Under the pieces are notes generated by a model that saw only the letters and a program-made list of their open reading frames with translations, was not told where the DNA came from and did not search any database. 64,000 nt of DNA from Lachnospiraceae bacterium (lineage in GTDB: Bacteria > Bacillota > Clostridia > Lachnospirales > Lachnospiraceae), in NCBI GenBank assembly GCA_021771695.1, contig JAETON010000006.1:1-64000 (forward strand), given 5' to 3'. The position numbers were made by a program, and so were the translations under genes. Within the stretch, counting starts at the first letter, position 1; every line of letters starts with the position of its first letter. This document shows positions 36,093 through 45,977 of this stretch, piece after piece.

Positions 36093-37184
36093 TTAATCTA
36101 AATAATCTTTTAATTTTCTGCTGCGGCTTGGATGTCTCAACTTTCTCAGAGCTTTCGCCTCAATCTGACGAATACGTTCTCTGGTTACGTTAAATTCCTT
36201 TCCAACTTCTTCTAAAGTTCTTGCTCTGCTGTCATCCAATCCAAATCGAAGACGCAGCACTTTCTGTTCTCTTTCGGTAAGTGTTCCTAAAACTTCATCC
36301 AGCTGCTCTTTGAGCAATGTAAATGCTGCTGCATCTGCCGGTACTGGAACATTATCATCTTGAATAAAATCTCCAAGATGGCTGTCTTCTTCCTCCCCGA
36401 TTGGAGTCTCCAAAGATACCGGCTCTTGAGAAATTTTTAAAATCTCCCGTACTCTTTCTACCGGAATATCCATTTCTTCTGCGATCTCTTCCGGGGATGG
36501 CTCCCTTCCTAATTCCTGCAGCAATTGTCTGGAAACACGAATTAATTTGTTAATGGTTTCTACCATATGAACCGGGATACGGATCGTTCTTGCCTGATCT
36601 GCAATGGCTCTTGTAATTGCCTGGCGAATCCACCATGTAGCATAGGTACTAAATTTATATCCTTTCCGGTAATCAAATTTTTCTACTGCTTTAATAAGTC
36701 CCAGATTTCCTTCTTGAATCAAATCTAAAAACAGCATACCGCGTCCTACATAACGTTTTGCAATACTGACTACCAGACGAAGGTTTGCCTCTGCCAGTTT
36801 TTTCTTAGCAGTTTCATCTCCTTCTTCCATACGCTGTGCCAGTTCAATCTCTTCATCCGCACTAAGAAGCGGAACCTTTCCGATTTCTTTCAGATACATA
36901 CGAACTGGGTCTTCAATACTGATCCCATCTGGTACAGCAATTTCTGTTTCCTCTTCCAGATTATCATCCAGATCATCATTGTCATCTTCCACTGCTGATA
37001 AAGTCAGTACATCAATGCCGTTTTGCTCCAGATAATCATAAATTGCCTCCATCATATCGGAAGTCAGCTTCATGTTCTTAAAATAAGTTTCAATCTGCGC
37101 ATACTCCAGAAAATTCTTATTCTTTTTTCCTAATTCTACTAATCCAGCCAGTTTTTCACTGAATTGTTCCATTGTACCTTCCAT
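36093..37184 (-). CDS. rpoD: RNA polymerase primary sigma factor RpoD
   Basis: A 363-residue housekeeping sigma-70. A divergent region 1.1 comes first, then region 1.2 ([21 protein letters not shown]), region 2 ([25 protein letters not shown] and [13 protein letters not shown] for the -10 box), region 3 ([14 protein letters not shown]) and region 4.2 ([30 protein letters not shown]) for the -35 box. AAAGGAC sits ahead of ATG. Located after dnaG, as in the macromolecular synthesis operon. Confidence 0.98.
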   Translation of the reverse strand: MEGTMEQFSEKLAGLVELGKKNKNFLEYAQIETYFKNMKLTSDMMEAIYDYLEQNGIDVLTLSAVEDDNDDLDDNLEEETEIAVPDGISIEDPVRMYLKEIGKVPLLSADEEIELAQRMEEGDETAKKKLAEANLRLVVSIAKRYVGRGMLFLDLIQEGNLGLIKAVEKFDYRKGYKFSTYATWWIRQAITRAIADQARTIRIPVHMVETINKLIRVSRQLLQELGREPSPEEIAEEMDIPVERVREILKISQEPVSLETPIGEEEDSHLGDFIQDDNVPVPADAAAFTLLKEQLDEVLGTLTEREQKVLRLRFGLDDSRARTLEEVGKEFNVTRERIRQIEAKALRKLRHPSRSRKLKDYLD

Positions 37185-37220
37185 AATTCGTCCTTTCTTC
37201 TCTTCCCTATTCTAACCAAA

Positions 37221-38993
37221 CTATATCGAAATATGCAGTTTCGCCAATCTGCCCTTTTCCTTAATCAATTCCTGCCATTTTAATATATCATTGGTTGCAT
37301 TCATCTGTTGTTCAATGCTGTCTTCTTTGACACGACGGACAATATCCGTCAATGCTTTATCATTATCCTCCGGTGAAGGTGCCATTTTTAATGTCGTATT
37401 AAATAACTCTGCAATCTTTTTTTGATCCTCCAAGTCTGTATACTGATTCATAATTTTGGCTGGAATGACTTTCTGTTCTTTCCTATATTGTTCAAAAAGC
37501 ATCAATGCCGCACCATGATAAATCGGCTCATAAAAATCATCCGGCCCAATCAGATCTTGAAGTTTTTCAAATAATACCGGTTCATTGACAAGCCAGGTCA
37601 GCAATAGTTTTTGCGGCTGTTTTCTTTTGTCTTCCTTAATTTCTTCTTTTGGAACACTTCTTTCTTCCCGCTTTGCTCTCTGATTTTCCTGCCTTTGTAT
37701 ATAACCGCTGGTTCCATAATAATCTACCAGCTCTGAGAATTCCTTTTGTCCCATGTAATATTCTCTGGAAACCGCCTCAATATAATTCTTTCTTTCCAAA
37801 GGTTCTGCAATTCCTGCCAGAAGTTTGGCGGCCTCATGCTGAAATTTTGTTTTATCCTCTGGATCATCTTGATTATATTTTCCTGCCAGTACCTTTATTT
37901 GGAACATAAAGCTGCTCATTGCTTTTTTGATGCGCTCTTCTAATGCCTCTCCTCCAAGTCCCTTAATGAACTCATCCGGATCTTTATACGGTGTCAAATC
38001 CAAAACCCGGACTGTAAGTCCTGCATCTTTTAAAATCGGTATTGCTCGAAGAATCGCTCTTTGTCCTGCCTCATCACTGTCAAAGGATAGAATCACATTT
38101 TCTGTATACCGCCGAAGCAGTGTTCCATGTCCGCTGGTAAATGCCGTTCCCAGCGCCGCAACCGCATTGGTAAACCCTGCCTGATGCATAGATATCACAT
38201 CCATATATCCCTCACAAAGAATGATTTCTTTCTTCCGGGAACTTCTGGCAAAATTCAATCCATAAAGATTCCGGCTTTTATCAAACAGCTTGGTCTCTTT
38301 GGAGTTTAAATACTTCGGTGTTCCATCTCCCATAACACGCCCGCCGAATCCAATAACACGGTTATTGACATCCACAATCGGGAACATGACACGATTCCAA
38401 AACTTATCGCTTCCACCCCTTCGTTCATCAATATTTACCAATGCAGAATCCTTCAATTCTTCATCACTGTATCCTTTACTTTTTAAAAAACGATACAAAT
38501 CATCACTATAAATATCTGCATAACCAAGTCCGAACCTGCGTATCGTCTCATCTGTGATTCCACGGTTTTTTAAATAAGCAAGACCTTTTTCGCCTCTTTT
38601 TTGATGCAGCAGATAATAGAAGTAATTGGCTGCCAGTTTATTCATTTCCCGGAGTCTGGCTTTTTCATCCATCTGCCGTTTGGCTTCGTCATCCAATTCT
38701 TCCTCTGGCAGTTCCATACCTGAACGCTCTGCCAAAAACCTGACAGCTTCTGGAAATGAAAAATTCTCATATTCCATCAGGAATGTAAAAATATTTCCTC
38801 CGGCTCCACAGCCAAAACAATAATACATCTGCTTGTCCCTGCTGACAGAAAAAGAAGGAGATTTTTCATTATGAAAAGGACACAATCCAAAATAAGAACT
38901 GCCCTTTTTCTTTAGCGGTACATATGTGGAAATCAAATCTACGATGTCATTACGGCTTCGCACTTCTTCTATAATGTCTTCCCCATAAATCAT
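37221..38993 (-). CDS. dnaG: DNA primase
   Basis: A 590-residue replicative primase. CHC2 zinc finger CPFHNEKSPSF..CFGCGAGG is near residues 38-66. The TOPRIM core has ILCEGYMDVI and LSFDSDEAGQRA; a C-terminal helicase-binding region follows. Start at 38993 has AAGGAGGG upstream; the longer ORF to 39023 does not. It lies between dgt and rpoD. Confidence 0.97.
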   Translation of the reverse strand: MIYGEDIIEEVRSRNDIVDLISTYVPLKKKGSSYFGLCPFHNEKSPSFSVSRDKQMYYCFGCGAGGNIFTFLMEYENFSFPEAVRFLAERSGMELPEEELDDEAKRQMDEKARLREMNKLAANYFYYLLHQKRGEKGLAYLKNRGITDETIRRFGLGYADIYSDDLYRFLKSKGYSDEELKDSALVNIDERRGGSDKFWNRVMFPIVDVNNRVIGFGGRVMGDGTPKYLNSKETKLFDKSRNLYGLNFARSSRKKEIILCEGYMDVISMHQAGFTNAVAALGTAFTSGHGTLLRRYTENVILSFDSDEAGQRAILRAIPILKDAGLTVRVLDLTPYKDPDEFIKGLGGEALEERIKKAMSSFMFQIKVLAGKYNQDDPEDKTKFQHEAAKLLAGIAEPLERKNYIEAVSREYYMGQKEFSELVDYYGTSGYIQRQENQRAKREERSVPKEEIKEDKRKQPQKLLLTWLVNEPVLFEKLQDLIGPDDFYEPIYHGAALMLFEQYRKEQKVIPAKIMNQYTDLEDQKKIAELFNTTLKMAPSPEDNDKALTDIVRRVKEDSIEQQMNATNDILKWQELIKEKGRLAKLHISI

Positions 38994-39069
38994 GCTTGTC
39001 CCTCCTTCAAAAGTTCTCTCCATATATATTATTCTACATTTTCTCCTTTATTCCTTTTTATTTTTTCAT

Positions 39070-40080
39070 TTATTTTTCAATCCAAAATTTGGGTATATAT
39101 ATTTCTTTATATGTTTCAATGGCAAAATGATCTGTCATCCCTGCGATATAATCGCAAACTGCCTGCTCTTTTGTCTCTCCCTCTTCTTCCATTCTGAAAA
39201 GACTATATTTCGGCAGCTGATCAATATGATACAAATAATACTCATACAGCGGTTCAATAATATGGTCAACTTTTTGTTCTTCTTTTTTTGTATTCTGATC
39301 CTGATACACACGCTGGAACATAAACCGGCGCAGTCCAAACATTGCTTTGTGTACTTCTTTAGACATTAAAATATCATTTTTGCCTTCACTCTGATTCACA
39401 ATATCCAAAATCATTGTATTCATTCGTTCTCTAACCGTATATCCTAAAACTTCCGTATATTCCTTTGGCAGATCATCTTCGGTAATCACTTTTCCACGAA
39501 TGGAATCGTCAATATCATGATTTATGTATGCAATCTTATCTGCCAGACGGACAATTTTCCCTTCCAACGTAGAAGGATTACTGGCTGTCGAGTGATTTTC
39601 CATACCGTCCAGCACTTCCCATGTAAGATTCAATCCTTTCCCATTCTTCTCCAAACATTGTGCCACCCGGACACTTTGTTTGTTGTGGCGGAATCCCAGA
39701 GGATTCATCTCATTTAATACACGTTCTCCGGCATGTCCAAAAGGTGTATGTCCCAAATCATGCCCCAATGCAATTGCTTCTGTCAGCAGCTCATTCAAAT
39801 TCAAAGCTCTGGCAATCGTTCTGGCATTTTGGGATACTTCCAAGGTATGCGTCAGTCTGGTGCGGTAATGATCCCCTTTGGGTGCTAAGAACACTTGTGT
39901 TTTGTCCTTTAAACGGCGAAAAGCCTTACAATGCAGTATGCGGTCACGATCTCGTTGAAAACAAGTTCGGATTTCACACTCCACCTCAGGCTTCTTTCTT
40001 CCTTTTGTATCGACACTCAATGATGCATAAGGACTTAACAATATTTTTTCTGATTGTTCCTGCTTTTCTCTAATATTCAT
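39070..40080 (-). CDS. dgt: Deoxyguanosinetriphosphate triphosphohydrolase
   Basis: A 336-residue HD-domain dNTPase. The metal-binding HD motif is visible as RTRLTHTLEVSQ, then ALGHDLGHTPFGHAGE and INHDIDD. It hydrolyses dGTP (or other dNTPs) to nucleoside and triphosphate. ATG at 40080 has GGAGG 8 bases upstream. Next to dnaG and the sigma-like gene, a common order in Clostridia. Confidence 0.95.
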   Translation of the reverse strand: MNIREKQEQSEKILLSPYASLSVDTKGRKKPEVECEIRTCFQRDRDRILHCKAFRRLKDKTQVFLAPKGDHYRTRLTHTLEVSQNARTIARALNLNELLTEAIALGHDLGHTPFGHAGERVLNEMNPLGFRHNKQSVRVAQCLEKNGKGLNLTWEVLDGMENHSTASNPSTLEGKIVRLADKIAYINHDIDDSIRGKVITEDDLPKEYTEVLGYTVRERMNTMILDIVNQSEGKNDILMSKEVHKAMFGLRRFMFQRVYQDQNTKKEEQKVDHIIEPLYEYYLYHIDQLPKYSLFRMEEEGETKEQAVCDYIAGMTDHFAIETYKEIYIPKFWIEK

Positions 40081-40129
40081 CCACAGACCCTCCTGACCAT
40101 ACGAGTTTGCCATTTTTCACACAACGCTG

Positions 40130-40888
40130 CTACTGGATGATATCAGTTTCCATAACAGAAAGTGCATCCAGTGATATTTTCATTATATCCTTTATTTCCT
40201 CCACTGTCATGGATAAATATTCTGCTAATTCTTCTGCTGTCGGCTCTCTGCCAAGTTCTTTGGAAAGATAAGTAGACGCATCATCCAGACGGTTGGCTTT
40301 CATTGCCATCTGTTCTCCCACACTATCTGAACCTTTCTGTAAGGCAATAGCATTTAACATGGCTTCTTCGATATTTTTTCTGGCATGACGCAAAAATCCT
40401 TCTTCATCATTTCCTTCATAAGAATCCATAGCTTCTAAAAGACCAATATTTCCCTCTTGAATCAAATCTGCAAATAAAACTCCTTTGCCCTTGTGATTCC
40501 TTGCAATTTCTACCACAGCAGGCAAAAGACATTCAATCATCTGCTGGCTGCTGCCATTTCCTTCAAACCATGCCTGAAGCAGTGCTTTTTGTTCTTCTTC
40601 TCCCGGCATCTCCATATTCTTTAACTCTTCTTCATAGAACATAACTGCTGCACTTTCTTCCGATTCTTCTAAATCATCCTTCTGGGCAGCAGTTTTTTCG
40701 TTATCTTCATAACCAATCACACGAATTCCTGCTTCTACATAACTGTCAAGCAGCAGTTTCTTGGCTTCTTCATTTAAAGAAAAGTCACTAAAATATGTAA
40801 GAAGTTCTTCTTTACTGATTTGATTGCCATTGGTTTTTGCAACCGCCAGCATTTCTTCCATTGCTTTTAAAAATGCATTTTTATCCAT
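40130..40888 (-). CDS. Sigma-70-like protein lacking region 4
   Basis: A 252-residue acidic relative of RpoD. Residues 1-60 resemble the divergent N-terminal domain of the RpoD encoded nearby (both have an EELLTYF / QIETYF-type helix). Residues 115-180 resemble region 2 (EIARNHKGKGVLFADLIQEGNIGLLEAMDSYE), and 205-240 resemble region 3 (LGREPTAEELAEYL). The aromatic -10-melting stretch YATWWIRQ is replaced by GFLRHARKNIEE, and region 4 is absent; the protein ends in ETDIIQ. It probably cannot recognise promoters and may bind core polymerase or DNA as a regulator. The frame is intact, with AAGGAG ahead of ATG. Confidence 0.85.
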   Translation of the reverse strand: MDKNAFLKAMEEMLAVAKTNGNQISKEELLTYFSDFSLNEEAKKLLLDSYVEAGIRVIGYEDNEKTAAQKDDLEESEESAAVMFYEEELKNMEMPGEEEQKALLQAWFEGNGSSQQMIECLLPAVVEIARNHKGKGVLFADLIQEGNIGLLEAMDSYEGNDEEGFLRHARKNIEEAMLNAIALQKGSDSVGEQMAMKANRLDDASTYLSKELGREPTAEELAEYLSMTVEEIKDIMKISLDALSVMETDIIQ

Positions 40889-40897
40889 TTTATCTCC

Positions 40898-41725
40898 TTA
40901 TTTCAAAAAAGCAAAATAGCCGATTACAAGAATACCAAGGATGATTCTGTAAACACCAAATGCTTTAAAGTCATTCTTTTTAATGTATCCAAGTAAAAAT
41001 TTAATAGCAATAATAGACACAAGGAAAGAAACCAGCATTCCTGTAATCAATACTGCTGCTTCCACCCCAGTGAAATGGAGGCCGAATTTTAATATTTTCA
41101 AAAGGCTCGCCCCAAACATCACAGGAATTCCAAGAAAAAAAGAAAATTCCGTTGCTACAGTTCTAGAACATCCAATTAAAATTCCCCCAAGAATCGTCGC
41201 TCCAGATCTGGACGTTCCCGGAATTAAAGCCAGTACTTGAAATACACCAATTACAAATGCCATCGGATATGTCATTCGTCCTAAATCATCCATCGGTCTT
41301 CGTCTGTTCTTTTTATTCTTATTCTCAATCAAAATAAATAAAATACCATAAATAATTAACATGGCAGCAACTACCGGCGGATTATATAAATGTGCATCCA
41401 GCCAGTCATCCAGCAGAATTCCAATAACTGCCGCTGGAACAACCGCCAAAACCACTTTTGTCCAAAGAATCATCGTATCTCCCTTTTCCCTGCGGTTCTT
41501 TTTTGGGGAAAATGGATTTAATTTATGGAAATATAAAACAACCACTGCCATAATTGCTCCAAGCTGAATGACTACATTAAACATTTCCATAAATGCCTCG
41601 GACATATTCATCTTGATAAATTCATCTGCAAGAATCAAATGTCCGGTACTGCTGATTGGAAGCCACTCTGTAATTCCTTCAATAATACCTAAAATAACTG
41701 TTTTTATTAATAGTATAATATCCAT
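40898..41725 (-). CDS. uppP: Undecaprenyl-diphosphatase
   Basis: A 275-residue membrane enzyme (BacA/UppP) that recycles undecaprenyl pyrophosphate for cell-wall synthesis and can confer bacitracin resistance. Signature regions are [20 protein letters not shown] near residue 14 and [11 protein letters not shown] near 167, with about eight helices. It is first in the run uppP-sigma-like-dgt-dnaG-rpoD, 9 bases before the sigma-like gene. Confidence 0.96.
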   Translation of the reverse strand: MDIILLIKTVILGIIEGITEWLPISSTGHLILADEFIKMNMSEAFMEMFNVVIQLGAIMAVVVLYFHKLNPFSPKKNRREKGDTMILWTKVVLAVVPAAVIGILLDDWLDAHLYNPPVVAAMLIIYGILFILIENKNKKNRRRPMDDLGRMTYPMAFVIGVFQVLALIPGTSRSGATILGGILIGCSRTVATEFSFFLGIPVMFGASLLKILKFGLHFTGVEAAVLITGMLVSFLVSIIAIKFLLGYIKKNDFKAFGVYRIILGILVIGYFAFLK

Positions 41726-41752
41726 AATACTCTCCCTTATAAAATGATAAAG

Positions 41753-41782
41753 AAGGGCGGTTAGGAATTCCTAATCACCCTT
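41753..41782 (-). terminator. Terminator after rpoZ
   Basis: AAGGGTGATTAGG pairs with CCTAACCGCCCTT around AATT (one mismatch). The following tract is T-rich but broken (CTTTATC), so it may be leaky towards uppP. Confidence 0.6.
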
Positions 41783-41800
41783 ATCTTTTCGTTTTCTATT

Positions 41801-42040
41801 TTATTCTTCTGTCTCTTCATCTCCAAGAATTGTAACTTTTTCCTGTCTTAATTCTTCAACCGCTGTAGACAATGGTTTTTCTTCATCTGCCTCTTCTACC
41901 AAAGGCATATCTCCTGCAATGATCTGTCTTGCACGCTTTGCACTGGCAAGTACCACAGAATAACGGCTGGAAATTACCTTTTCGTTTTCACTGTCTCCGT
42001 TAATGACTTTCATTAATTCTGTATATGATGGATGTAACAT
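41801..42040 (-). CDS. rpoZ: RNA polymerase omega subunit
   Basis: A 79-residue omega subunit, helping assemble and stabilise RNA polymerase. The conserved SSRYSVVLASAKRARQI stretch is present. ATG at 42040 follows GGAGG; a longer frame to 42061 overlaps gmk. gmk-rpoZ is the classic order. Ends in an acidic tail (GDEETEE). Confidence 0.95.
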   Translation of the reverse strand: MLHPSYTELMKVINGDSENEKVISSRYSVVLASAKRARQIIAGDMPLVEEADEEKPLSTAVEELRQEKVTILGDEETEE

Positions 42041-42050
42041 AATATTCCTC

Positions 42051-42668
42051 CTATAATTCATTTAGACCTTTTTTTGTTTCTTCAATAAACTCCAGATTAT
42101 TCTCCAGCAGACACTCTTTTGCCTGAACAATGGCATGAACCCGGTCTACGCACTCTTCTAAATCATCATTGATGACAATATAATCATATTTTGACATATC
42201 TTCGGATTCTTCCTTTGCACGGCACAGTCTCTTATGTATCACTTCTGCTGATTCTGTACCTCTGCCTACTAAACGCTCCTGAATCGCGGCAGCGCTCGGT
42301 GCTGTGATAAAAATCAGCAATGCATCTTTATACTGTTCTTTTATATGAAATGCACCCTGCACTTCAATCTCTAAAATAACATTATGCCCTGCGGCAAGTT
42401 CTTCTTCTACAAACTTGCGGGGAGTTCCATAATAATTATCAACATACCTAGCATACTCTATAAACCCATTATAATCAATAAGATTCTTAAATTCTGCTTC
42501 TGATTTAAAGAAATATTCTCTTCCATCTTCTTCCCCAGCCCGTGGCTTTCTTGTGGTTGCGGAAATAGACAGGCTGTAGCCGTATTTTGCTACCAGCCTT
42601 TTGGCAACTGTCCCTTTGCCAACACCGGAAAATCCGGAAAGAACCAATAATGAACCTTTTTTTTCCAT
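42051..42668 (-). CDS. gmk: Guanylate kinase
   Basis: A 205-residue kinase phosphorylating GMP to GDP. P-loop SGFSGVGKGT at residue 12; GMP-binding SISATTRKPRAGEEDGREYFF and IEYARYVDNYYGTP. Fits the family in length. Between yicC and rpoZ, 15 and 10 bases apart. Confidence 0.97.
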   Translation of the reverse strand: MEKKGSLLVLSGFSGVGKGTVAKRLVAKYGYSLSISATTRKPRAGEEDGREYFFKSEAEFKNLIDYNGFIEYARYVDNYYGTPRKFVEEELAAGHNVILEIEVQGAFHIKEQYKDALLIFITAPSAAAIQERLVGRGTESAEVIHKRLCRAKEESEDMSKYDYIVINDDLEECVDRVHAIVQAKECLLENNLEFIEETKKGLNEL

Positions 42669-42683
42669 CTTTGTTCCCTTCTC

Positions 42684-43565
42684 TTATTCTATATTCTGGA
42701 TCTGTTCTCTTACTTTTTCAACATTCGTTTTTAATTCAATTGCGTGATCAGAAAGTGCAACATCACTGGATTTTGATAAAATTGTATTTGCTTCGCGGTT
42801 CATCTCTTGTGCCATAAAATCCAGCTTCCTTCCGATGCTTTCATCTGACTCTAATACATCTCTCATAGAACAGATATGGCTTTTTAACCGCACAATTTCT
42901 TCATCTACGGCAATCTTATCTGCATACAGCGTAACTTCTGCTGCAATACGGTTTTCTTCTATTACAGAATCCTCTAAAAATTCTTTCACTCTATCTTCCA
43001 GCTTCTTCCGGTATTCTTTCACAATATCCGGAGAACGTGTTTCAATAAAGCAGACATCTTCTTCCATCTGTGCAAGTTTCCCAAGGAGATCTGCCTTTAA
43101 ATTTTTTCCTTCAATCGTTCTGGTTTCTATAAAACAATCCGCAGCTTCTCTTAACGCCCCCTCAATCAAAGACCACCACACTTCTTCATCCTGTGGTTTT
43201 TCTTCAATAGAAACTACTTCTGGAAATCTTGCCAAAGATGCTGCCGTAATATCCATTTCAATTTGAAACTCTTCCTGCATCTTTCGAAAAACTTCCATAT
43301 ATTCGCGGGCCATCTCTTGATTATAATGAAGTCCCACTCCTGTCTCTGATAAATCTTCAAAAGATACATAAATATCTACTTTTCCACGGCTTACATATTC
43401 CTTCATAATATTTCGGATGTCAGCCTCAAACATTGTAAACTTCTTGGGAAGTTTTAAAGACAAGTCACAATATCTATGATTCACGGATTTCATCTCTACT
43501 GTAACTTTCTGGTTATTGGCGTTGGACATCTCCCCATGTCCAAACCCTGTCATACTCTTTATCAT
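42684..43565 (-). CDS. yicC: YicC/YloC family endoribonuclease
   Basis: A 293-residue YicC-like protein. The N-terminal MIKSMTGFGHGEM and VEMKSVNHRYCDL, and the C-terminal LDFMAQEMNREANTILSKS, are the family signatures. In other bacteria YicC family members cut RNA; targets here are unknown. First gene of yicC-gmk-rpoZ under a strong promoter. Confidence 0.94.
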   Translation of the reverse strand: MIKSMTGFGHGEMSNANNQKVTVEMKSVNHRYCDLSLKLPKKFTMFEADIRNIMKEYVSRGKVDIYVSFEDLSETGVGLHYNQEMAREYMEVFRKMQEEFQIEMDITAASLARFPEVVSIEEKPQDEEVWWSLIEGALREAADCFIETRTIEGKNLKADLLGKLAQMEEDVCFIETRSPDIVKEYRKKLEDRVKEFLEDSVIEENRIAAEVTLYADKIAVDEEIVRLKSHICSMRDVLESDESIGRKLDFMAQEMNREANTILSKSSDVALSDHAIELKTNVEKVREQIQNIE

Positions 43566-43630
43566 AAGATCATCCTTCTTCTATCTAATCCATTCGGTTT
43601 CCCAAAATTTCGATTTTGCCAATGCACTTT

Positions 43631-43659
43631 ATTATACGCAAATATGCTCTTTTCGTCAA
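43631..43659 (-). promoter_or_regulatory. Sigma-A promoter of yicC-gmk-rpoZ
   Basis: Minus-strand TTGACG, 17-base spacer, TATAAT, in the gap after recU. Confidence 0.85.
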
Positions 43660-43667
43660 TGCTGCGG

Positions 43668-44207
43668 CTAAGTAATTTTTTTGGAAATCAACAGTTTCTG
43701 CAGACATTCCAAATAATGCAGAACCATCCCCTGTTTTAAAGGAACAAAATATCCAATATCTAATTCCTCATATTTAAAATGCTTCGGCCCGCCTTCTTTT
43801 CCCCGGTTCCAATACTCCATCGTCTCATCAAAAGACATAAAATAGCAGGCATGACGATTTGTAAAGTAAAGCAGCAGAAAACTAATTCCGCCTTGTTCTT
43901 CAAACTGTCTCATAAATTCAATCTGATGTTCATGAATATTCTGCAGTGGAAACACATCTGTTGCACACTCTTTCGCATCAAAACAAACTGGGATTCCCTG
44001 CACCACACCTATGTAATCTACCGTGCTTTTCTGGTCAAAATATGCCAATGTAATATGCCTTTTCTCTTTATCAAATCGAACCGGCTTAATGGAAGTTGGT
44101 ATTTTCTGAACCAATGCCAGCTTCTGCTGCCGGTATTTTTCATTCGTATAATTAATCAGATCCTCAAGAACCGACCCTCGAAGCCCTTTCGTATTCCAGC
44201 TTCCCAT
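43668..44207 (-). CDS. recU: Holliday junction resolvase RecU
   Basis: A 179-residue RecU, the Gram-positive resolvase that cuts four-way junctions. The nuclease core is VDYIGVVQGIPVCFDAKE with Asp64, Asp77 and Lys79; the basic N-terminal KGLRGSVLEDLIN is present. It shares a base with the pseudouridine synthase stop, so translation is coupled. Confidence 0.93.
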   Translation of the reverse strand: MGSWNTKGLRGSVLEDLINYTNEKYRQQKLALVQKIPTSIKPVRFDKEKRHITLAYFDQKSTVDYIGVVQGIPVCFDAKECATDVFPLQNIHEHQIEFMRQFEEQGGISFLLLYFTNRHACYFMSFDETMEYWNRGKEGGPKHFKYEELDIGYFVPLKQGMVLHYLECLQKLLISKKIT

Positions 44208-45178
44208 TATAAGCCTCCAAACAATTCATTTTTTATTTTCTGAAACTCTTTGGGCAGAGGTGCCTTTATCTGTTTCCCTTCCAGCTCTCTGCATCCTTCC
44301 ATCACTGCCGGAAATCTCAACTCTGCACAATGCAGCAATTGATAATTCAAACCAAATTTTCTTTTCGCCCATTCATTGATCTTCCGGTCTCCATATTTAA
44401 AATCACCTAACAATGGATGCCCAATGCTTGCTAAATGCGCACGAATCTGATGAGTTTTTCCAGTCATCAATTTCACTCGAAGCAGCGTAAAATTTCCCTT
44501 GGAAATCAAAGGTTCATATCTTGTTTCAATCCATGCACCTCTCTCCCTTTGGTTTTTTGAAACAGATACTGTATTATTTTGATGATTTTTTACCAAAAAC
44601 CCCGATATCGTATGGCTCTTCGTAATCCTTCCTTTGACAATGCATACATAATATTTGTCAATGGTACGCTCCTTCAACATCTTTGCCATTGTCTGAAGTC
44701 CTTCTAATGAAATACCGCCAATGACAATTCCTGTCGTATTTCGATCCAAACGATTACATATGGATGGAGTTACCATTTGTAAATCCTTTTTGGAAAGGAA
44801 GCCTTTTTGGACAGCATAAGGAGTAATCTGTTCATTCATTGAAGTATCCGATGGTTTTGCTTTTTGTGACAAAACTCCCCAAGGCTTATTGATCATCAAC
44901 ACATTGGAATCTTCATAAATCACATCCAATGGCATCTGCTGTTTTGGCACTTTTACTTCTTTACGGAATTTTTCAATGGTGTCTTCCGAAAGATACAATT
45001 GTATACTGTCTCCTTCTGCCAGTTTTTCATTTCCCGATGCCTTTTTCCCATTCAATTTTATATTCTTTTTTCTCAGCATTTTATATAAAAAACTTTTCGG
45101 TGCTTGATTCAAGTATTTCCCAAGCAATTTGTCAAAACGCTGTCCTTCTTCTTTCGATGTCACATGCATTTCTCTCAT
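44207..45178 (-). CDS. RluA-family pseudouridine synthase
   Basis: A 323-residue enzyme with an N-terminal S4 RNA-binding domain (RFDKLLGKYL, KNIKLNGKKA) and the RluA catalytic domain (NRLDRNTTGIV with the Asp, then KTHQIRAHLASIGHPLLGD). It isomerises uridine in 23S rRNA or tRNA; RluC- or RluD-type target cannot be chosen from sequence alone. Confidence 0.94.
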   Translation of the reverse strand: MREMHVTSKEEGQRFDKLLGKYLNQAPKSFLYKMLRKKNIKLNGKKASGNEKLAEGDSIQLYLSEDTIEKFRKEVKVPKQQMPLDVIYEDSNVLMINKPWGVLSQKAKPSDTSMNEQITPYAVQKGFLSKKDLQMVTPSICNRLDRNTTGIVIGGISLEGLQTMAKMLKERTIDKYYVCIVKGRITKSHTISGFLVKNHQNNTVSVSKNQRERGAWIETRYEPLISKGNFTLLRVKLMTGKTHQIRAHLASIGHPLLGDFKYGDRKINEWAKRKFGLNYQLLHCAELRFPAVMEGCRELEGKQIKAPLPKEFQKIKNELFGGL

Positions 45179-45188
45179 ACGATACCTT

Positions 45189-45947
45189 CTAGTGAATAAA
45201 TTTTATCATCAGTTCTTCTGGACAAATTCTGCTAAAGATTCTCACCAATTTCATCGCGATTCCATAAACAGAAACTGCTTTCTTGCTTTTTCCATCTTTC
45301 AATGCCTTGCAAACAACCTTCTTCGGATCTGCCATCACAAACTTTTTATAAAATTTCATTTCTTCATGTTTGTATGCAGTATCAAAAAATTCTGTTTTCA
45401 CCGGTCCCGGGCAGACAGCGGTCACTTTTATACCTTTGCCGCTTAGCTCCTGACGAAGTGCCAGCGTAAAACTTAATACATAAGCCTTCGTTGCCGCATA
45501 AACAGAAAATCCCGGCTGTGGACAAAATGCTGCCGATGACGCAAACTGATAAATCTGTGCCCCGCGTCCCATATATGGCAGTACTATATGTGTCATTTTC
45601 GTCAATGCATTGCAGTTAAGTTCCACCATACCGTCAATTTCTTCTTCCGAAAGTTTTTCAAAACATCCGGAAATCCCAAACCCTGCACTATTGACAAGAA
45701 TACCGACTCTCGGTTTCTCTTTTTCCAATGTTGTTTTTAGGATTTCATAACTTTTTTTCTCTTTTAAATCCAGTGCAAAAAAACGAATCGGAACATTTTG
45801 CACCTGTTTTGTTAACTTCTGCAAACGTTCCTTCCTTCTTGCAATTACCCATATTTCCTCTAAAGATGGATATTTTCTGCTTATTTGAACAATCAGTTCT
45901 TTCCCCATTCCTGAGGAAGCACCTGTTACAATTGCAATTTTTTTCAT
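45189..45947 (-). CDS. SDR family NAD(P)-dependent oxidoreductase
   Basis: A 252-residue short-chain dehydrogenase. The cofactor motif TGASSGMG lies near residue 8, NSAG near 85, and the catalytic Ser (FASSAAF) plus YAATK are present. The short C-terminal extension resembles the DltE/YqjQ group. Substrate unknown. ATG at 45947 has GGAG 9 bases upstream; a TTG start at 45971 is less likely. Confidence 0.92.
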   Translation of the reverse strand: MKKIAIVTGASSGMGKELIVQISRKYPSLEEIWVIARRKERLQKLTKQVQNVPIRFFALDLKEKKSYEILKTTLEKEKPRVGILVNSAGFGISGCFEKLSEEEIDGMVELNCNALTKMTHIVLPYMGRGAQIYQFASSAAFCPQPGFSVYAATKAYVLSFTLALRQELSGKGIKVTAVCPGPVKTEFFDTAYKHEEMKFYKKFVMADPKKVVCKALKDGKSKKAVSVYGIAMKLVRIFSRICPEELMIKFIH

Positions 45948-45977
45948 GTTCTGCTTCTCCAGACCTCTCAAAGTATT

